Assembly (NCBI GenBank): GCA_964646625.1
Contig: CAZYHC010000006.1
Location: forward strand, 1 to 64,000
Length of the DNA stretch: 64,000 bases
Direction of reading: 5' to 3'
From: DAOULT01 sp964646625
Lineage (GTDB): Bacteria > Chloroflexota > Anaerolineae > CAZYHC01
In this document: piece by piece, positions 62,472 through 64,000 of the stretch
Position numbering within the stretch: the stretch's first letter is position 1
Layout: every line of letters starts with the position of its first letter
Notes under the pieces: model-generated
Database searches by the model: none
The model's input: the letters and a program-made list of their open reading frames with translations, nothing else
Told to the model about the DNA's origin: nothing
Made by a program: the position numbers and the translations under genes

Positions 62472-62499
62472 ATCATACCACATTTTCGGAAGATTGCAA
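62472..62499 (-). promoter_or_regulatory. Possible promoter of the SEAD-repeat gene
   Basis: Minus strand TTGCAA (62499-62494), 16-bp spacer, TATGAT (62477-62472) with TG upstream. Confidence 0.45.
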
Positions 62500-62539
62500 A
62501 AATTGGAGCGACCCAGCAACAAGCGTCGCCTGAGCATCC

Positions 62540-63439
62540 TTACTCGGCGGTGCGCGCCAGGCTCCCCGCCAAATCCTCGATCACCGTCAACAGGCCCGTG
62601 TGATCCAGTTCCCCCCGTTCCCCGGCCATCGCCGTGGCGAACAGTTCGTGGACCACCGCCGTCACCGGCAGGGGCACGCCATAGTCCCTGCTGGTCTGGC
62701 GGATGATGTTCAGGTCCTTGTAGTGCAGCCGCACCCGGAAGCCGGGCTCGAAATCGCCCCGCACCATGCGCTGGCCGCGGTTCTCCAGCACCCCGCAGCG
62801 GGCCAGCCCCCCGCTGAGCACCTGCACGATCCTGGCCGGGTCCACCCCCGCCTTGGCTCCCAGCACCAGCGCCTCGCTCACGCCGGCGATGGTGACGGCC
62901 ACCAGCACCTGGTTGCAGGCCTTCACCGTCTGACCGGCGCCGTTGGGCCCGCACAGCACGGCGCTCTTGCCCAGCACGTCGAAGATCGGCTTCACCTGAT
63001 CGAAGGTTTCCTGGTCGCCGCCGACCATGATAGAGAGGGTGCCTTGTTGGGCGCCCACGTCTCCGCCGCTCACGGGCGCATCCAGGCAGCGCACCCCTCT
63101 CTCGGTCAGCGCCTGGGCCACCTCCACCGCCACGGCAGGAGCGATGGTGCTCATATCCACGTAGATCAGCCCCGGAGGCGCTCCCTCGATCAGGCCGCTA
63201 GCGCCCAGGGCCACCTCCTTCACCTCGGGCGAATCGGGAAGCATGGTGATGACCACCTGGCTCTGTTCCGCCACCTGGCGAGGGGAGCGGGCCGCGGTCG
63301 CCCCGGCGGCCACCAGTTCGTCCACCGCAGGACGGCTGCGGTTGTGAACTACCAGCGGGTAGCCCGCGTTCAACAGGTTGTGGGCCATGGGCCGCCCCAT
63401 GATGCCCAGGCCGATGAATCCGACAGTCGGGTTAGACAT
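62540..63439 (-). CDS. garR: 2-hydroxy-3-oxopropionate (tartronate semialdehyde) reductase family protein
   Basis: A 299-residue NAD(P)-dependent beta-hydroxyacid dehydrogenase. Rossmann motif GFIGLGIMGRPMAHNLL at the N-terminus, substrate-binding DAPVSGGDVGAQQGTL (about 120), and the catalytic Lys in GAGQTVKACNQV (about 171). The family reduces tartronate semialdehyde to glycerate or oxidises 3-hydroxyisobutyrate; the neighbouring sugar kinase favours a carbohydrate-acid role, but specificity is inferred. Divergent from the kinase gene. Confidence 0.9.
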   Translation of the reverse strand: MSNPTVGFIGLGIMGRPMAHNLLNAGYPLVVHNRSRPAVDELVAAGATAARSPRQVAEQSQVVITMLPDSPEVKEVALGASGLIEGAPPGLIYVDMSTIAPAVAVEVAQALTERGVRCLDAPVSGGDVGAQQGTLSIMVGGDQETFDQVKPIFDVLGKSAVLCGPNGAGQTVKACNQVLVAVTIAGVSEALVLGAKAGVDPARIVQVLSGGLARCGVLENRGQRMVRGDFEPGFRVRLHYKDLNIIRQTSRDYGVPLPVTAVVHELFATAMAGERGELDHTGLLTVIEDLAGSLARTAE

Positions 63440-63578
63440 AGGTTCACTCCTTTGACGAAAACGTTAAAGTGATGTAAAATTTCGGTTGTTAGAGGCAGGT
63501 AACGAGGATGTGCTTCCGGGTGACATTAGCATTATAGCATATGTCCTGGTGAAAGACAAAAAGAGGAGGAGCAAAATT

Positions 63579-64000
63579 ATGGCAAAATACATCCTGGCCC
63601 ACGACCTGGGCACTACGGGTAACAAGGCCAGCCTCTTCAATCCCGAAGGGAGGGCTTTAGCCAGCGCTTTCGTGGGCTACGAGACCGCCTATCCACACGC
63701 CAACTGGGCCGAACAGGACCCCGCCGACTGGTGGCGGGCGGTTCGTGATTCCAGCCGGGAACTGCTGGCCGAGGCGAACGTGCCCGCCAGCGAGATAGCG
63801 GTCGTGGCCTTCAGCGGGCAGATGATGGGGTGCCTGCCCGTCGATGAGCAGGGCGAGCCTTTGCGTTCGTCCATCATCTGGGCCGACATGCGGGCCGTAG
63901 AGGAGGCCAGATTTCTGGCCGAAAAGTGCGGCGCGGACGAGGTCTATCGCCGCAGCGGGCACCGGGCCACCTCTTCCTATTCGGCGGCCAAGATACTGTG
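63579..64000 (+). CDS. xylB: FGGY-family sugar kinase (xylulokinase-like), 3' end cut by window edge
   Basis: The first 140 residues of an FGGY carbohydrate kinase: ATP-binding AHDLGTTGNKASLF, then AEQDPADWWRAV, VAFSGQMMGCLPVD and IIWADMRAVEEA, the pattern of xylulokinase-like members. AGGAGGAG precedes ATG 63579. The gene runs off the right edge; about 360 residues are missing, so the substrate is uncertain. The preceding 139 bp hold the divergent start of the reductase gene. Confidence 0.88.
   Translation, partial: MAKYILAHDLGTTGNKASLFNPEGRALASAFVGYETAYPHANWAEQDPADWWRAVRDSSRELLAEANVPASEIAVVAFSGQMMGCLPVDEQGEPLRSSIIWADMRAVEEARFLAEKCGADEVYRRSGHRATSSYSAAKIL

Overview
The window is a 64-kb stretch of a bacterial chromosome with both edges cutting through genes. 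No rRNA, tRNA or CRISPR array is visible. Gene content and style point to an uncultured Chloroflexota (Anaerolineae-like) bacterium: many GTG/TTG starts, P/T-rich surface proteins with zinc-ribbon or beta-propeller parts, arrays of family-39 glycosyltransferases, archaeal-style glutamate synthase pieces joined to Hdr/Nuo modules, and abundant palindromic repeats. This assignment is an inference from content, not from a marker gene.

Layout. 1-2.2 kb: truncated class V aminotransferase, EamA transporter, small Cys-rich protein. 2.4-6.8 kb: orphan receiver protein, then tig-clpP-clpX. 6.9-24 kb: accessory block holding a propeller surface protein, a hicBA toxin-antitoxin pair, five small genes (probably another toxin-antitoxin-like cassette), and five consecutive family-39 membrane glycosyltransferases, two of them mosaic near-identical tandem copies. 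24-31.9 kb: lon, a membrane protein, glmS on the minus strand, and a GAF histidine kinase with an OmpR-type regulator. 32-42.7 kb: a nine-gene electron-transfer operon (NuoE, NuoF fused to GltD, NuoG N-terminal type, HdrA-MvhD, a small protein, FrhB, GltB GXGXG domain, GltB FMN domain, an unknown protein). 43.2-47.1 kb: heterodimeric ABC exporter. 47.1-49.7 kb: a consensus promoter, a tyrosine-codon leader peptide with a complete attenuator, and a double solute-binding protein. 49.9-57.4 kb: polytopic membrane protein, anchored glycoside hydrolase, duplicated-fold membrane protein, Wzt/Wzm polysaccharide exporter. 57.4-61.7 kb: aapJQMP amino-acid importer on the minus strand. 62.1-64 kb: small repeat protein, tartronate-semialdehyde reductase, start of a sugar kinase.

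Themes. Protein quality control (Tig, ClpXP, Lon) is split by the accessory block. Surface glycosylation and export (five GT39 proteins, Wzm/Wzt, the membrane protein at 49.9 kb, the anchored hydrolase, GlmS supplying amino sugar) dominate the window. The electron-transfer operon looks like a flavin-based, possibly bifurcating complex joining NAD(P)H, ferredoxin and a glutamate-synthase-like FMN site without the usual glutaminase domain. The region is riddled with short palindromic elements. Several have entered glycosyltransferase reading frames without breaking them, and one intergenic element keeps terminal inverted repeats and an 8-bp target duplication.

The most striking single signals are the tyrosine attenuator at 47259-47464, the electron-transfer operon, and the in-frame palindromes. 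All comparisons were made by eye on this sequence; no database search was run.
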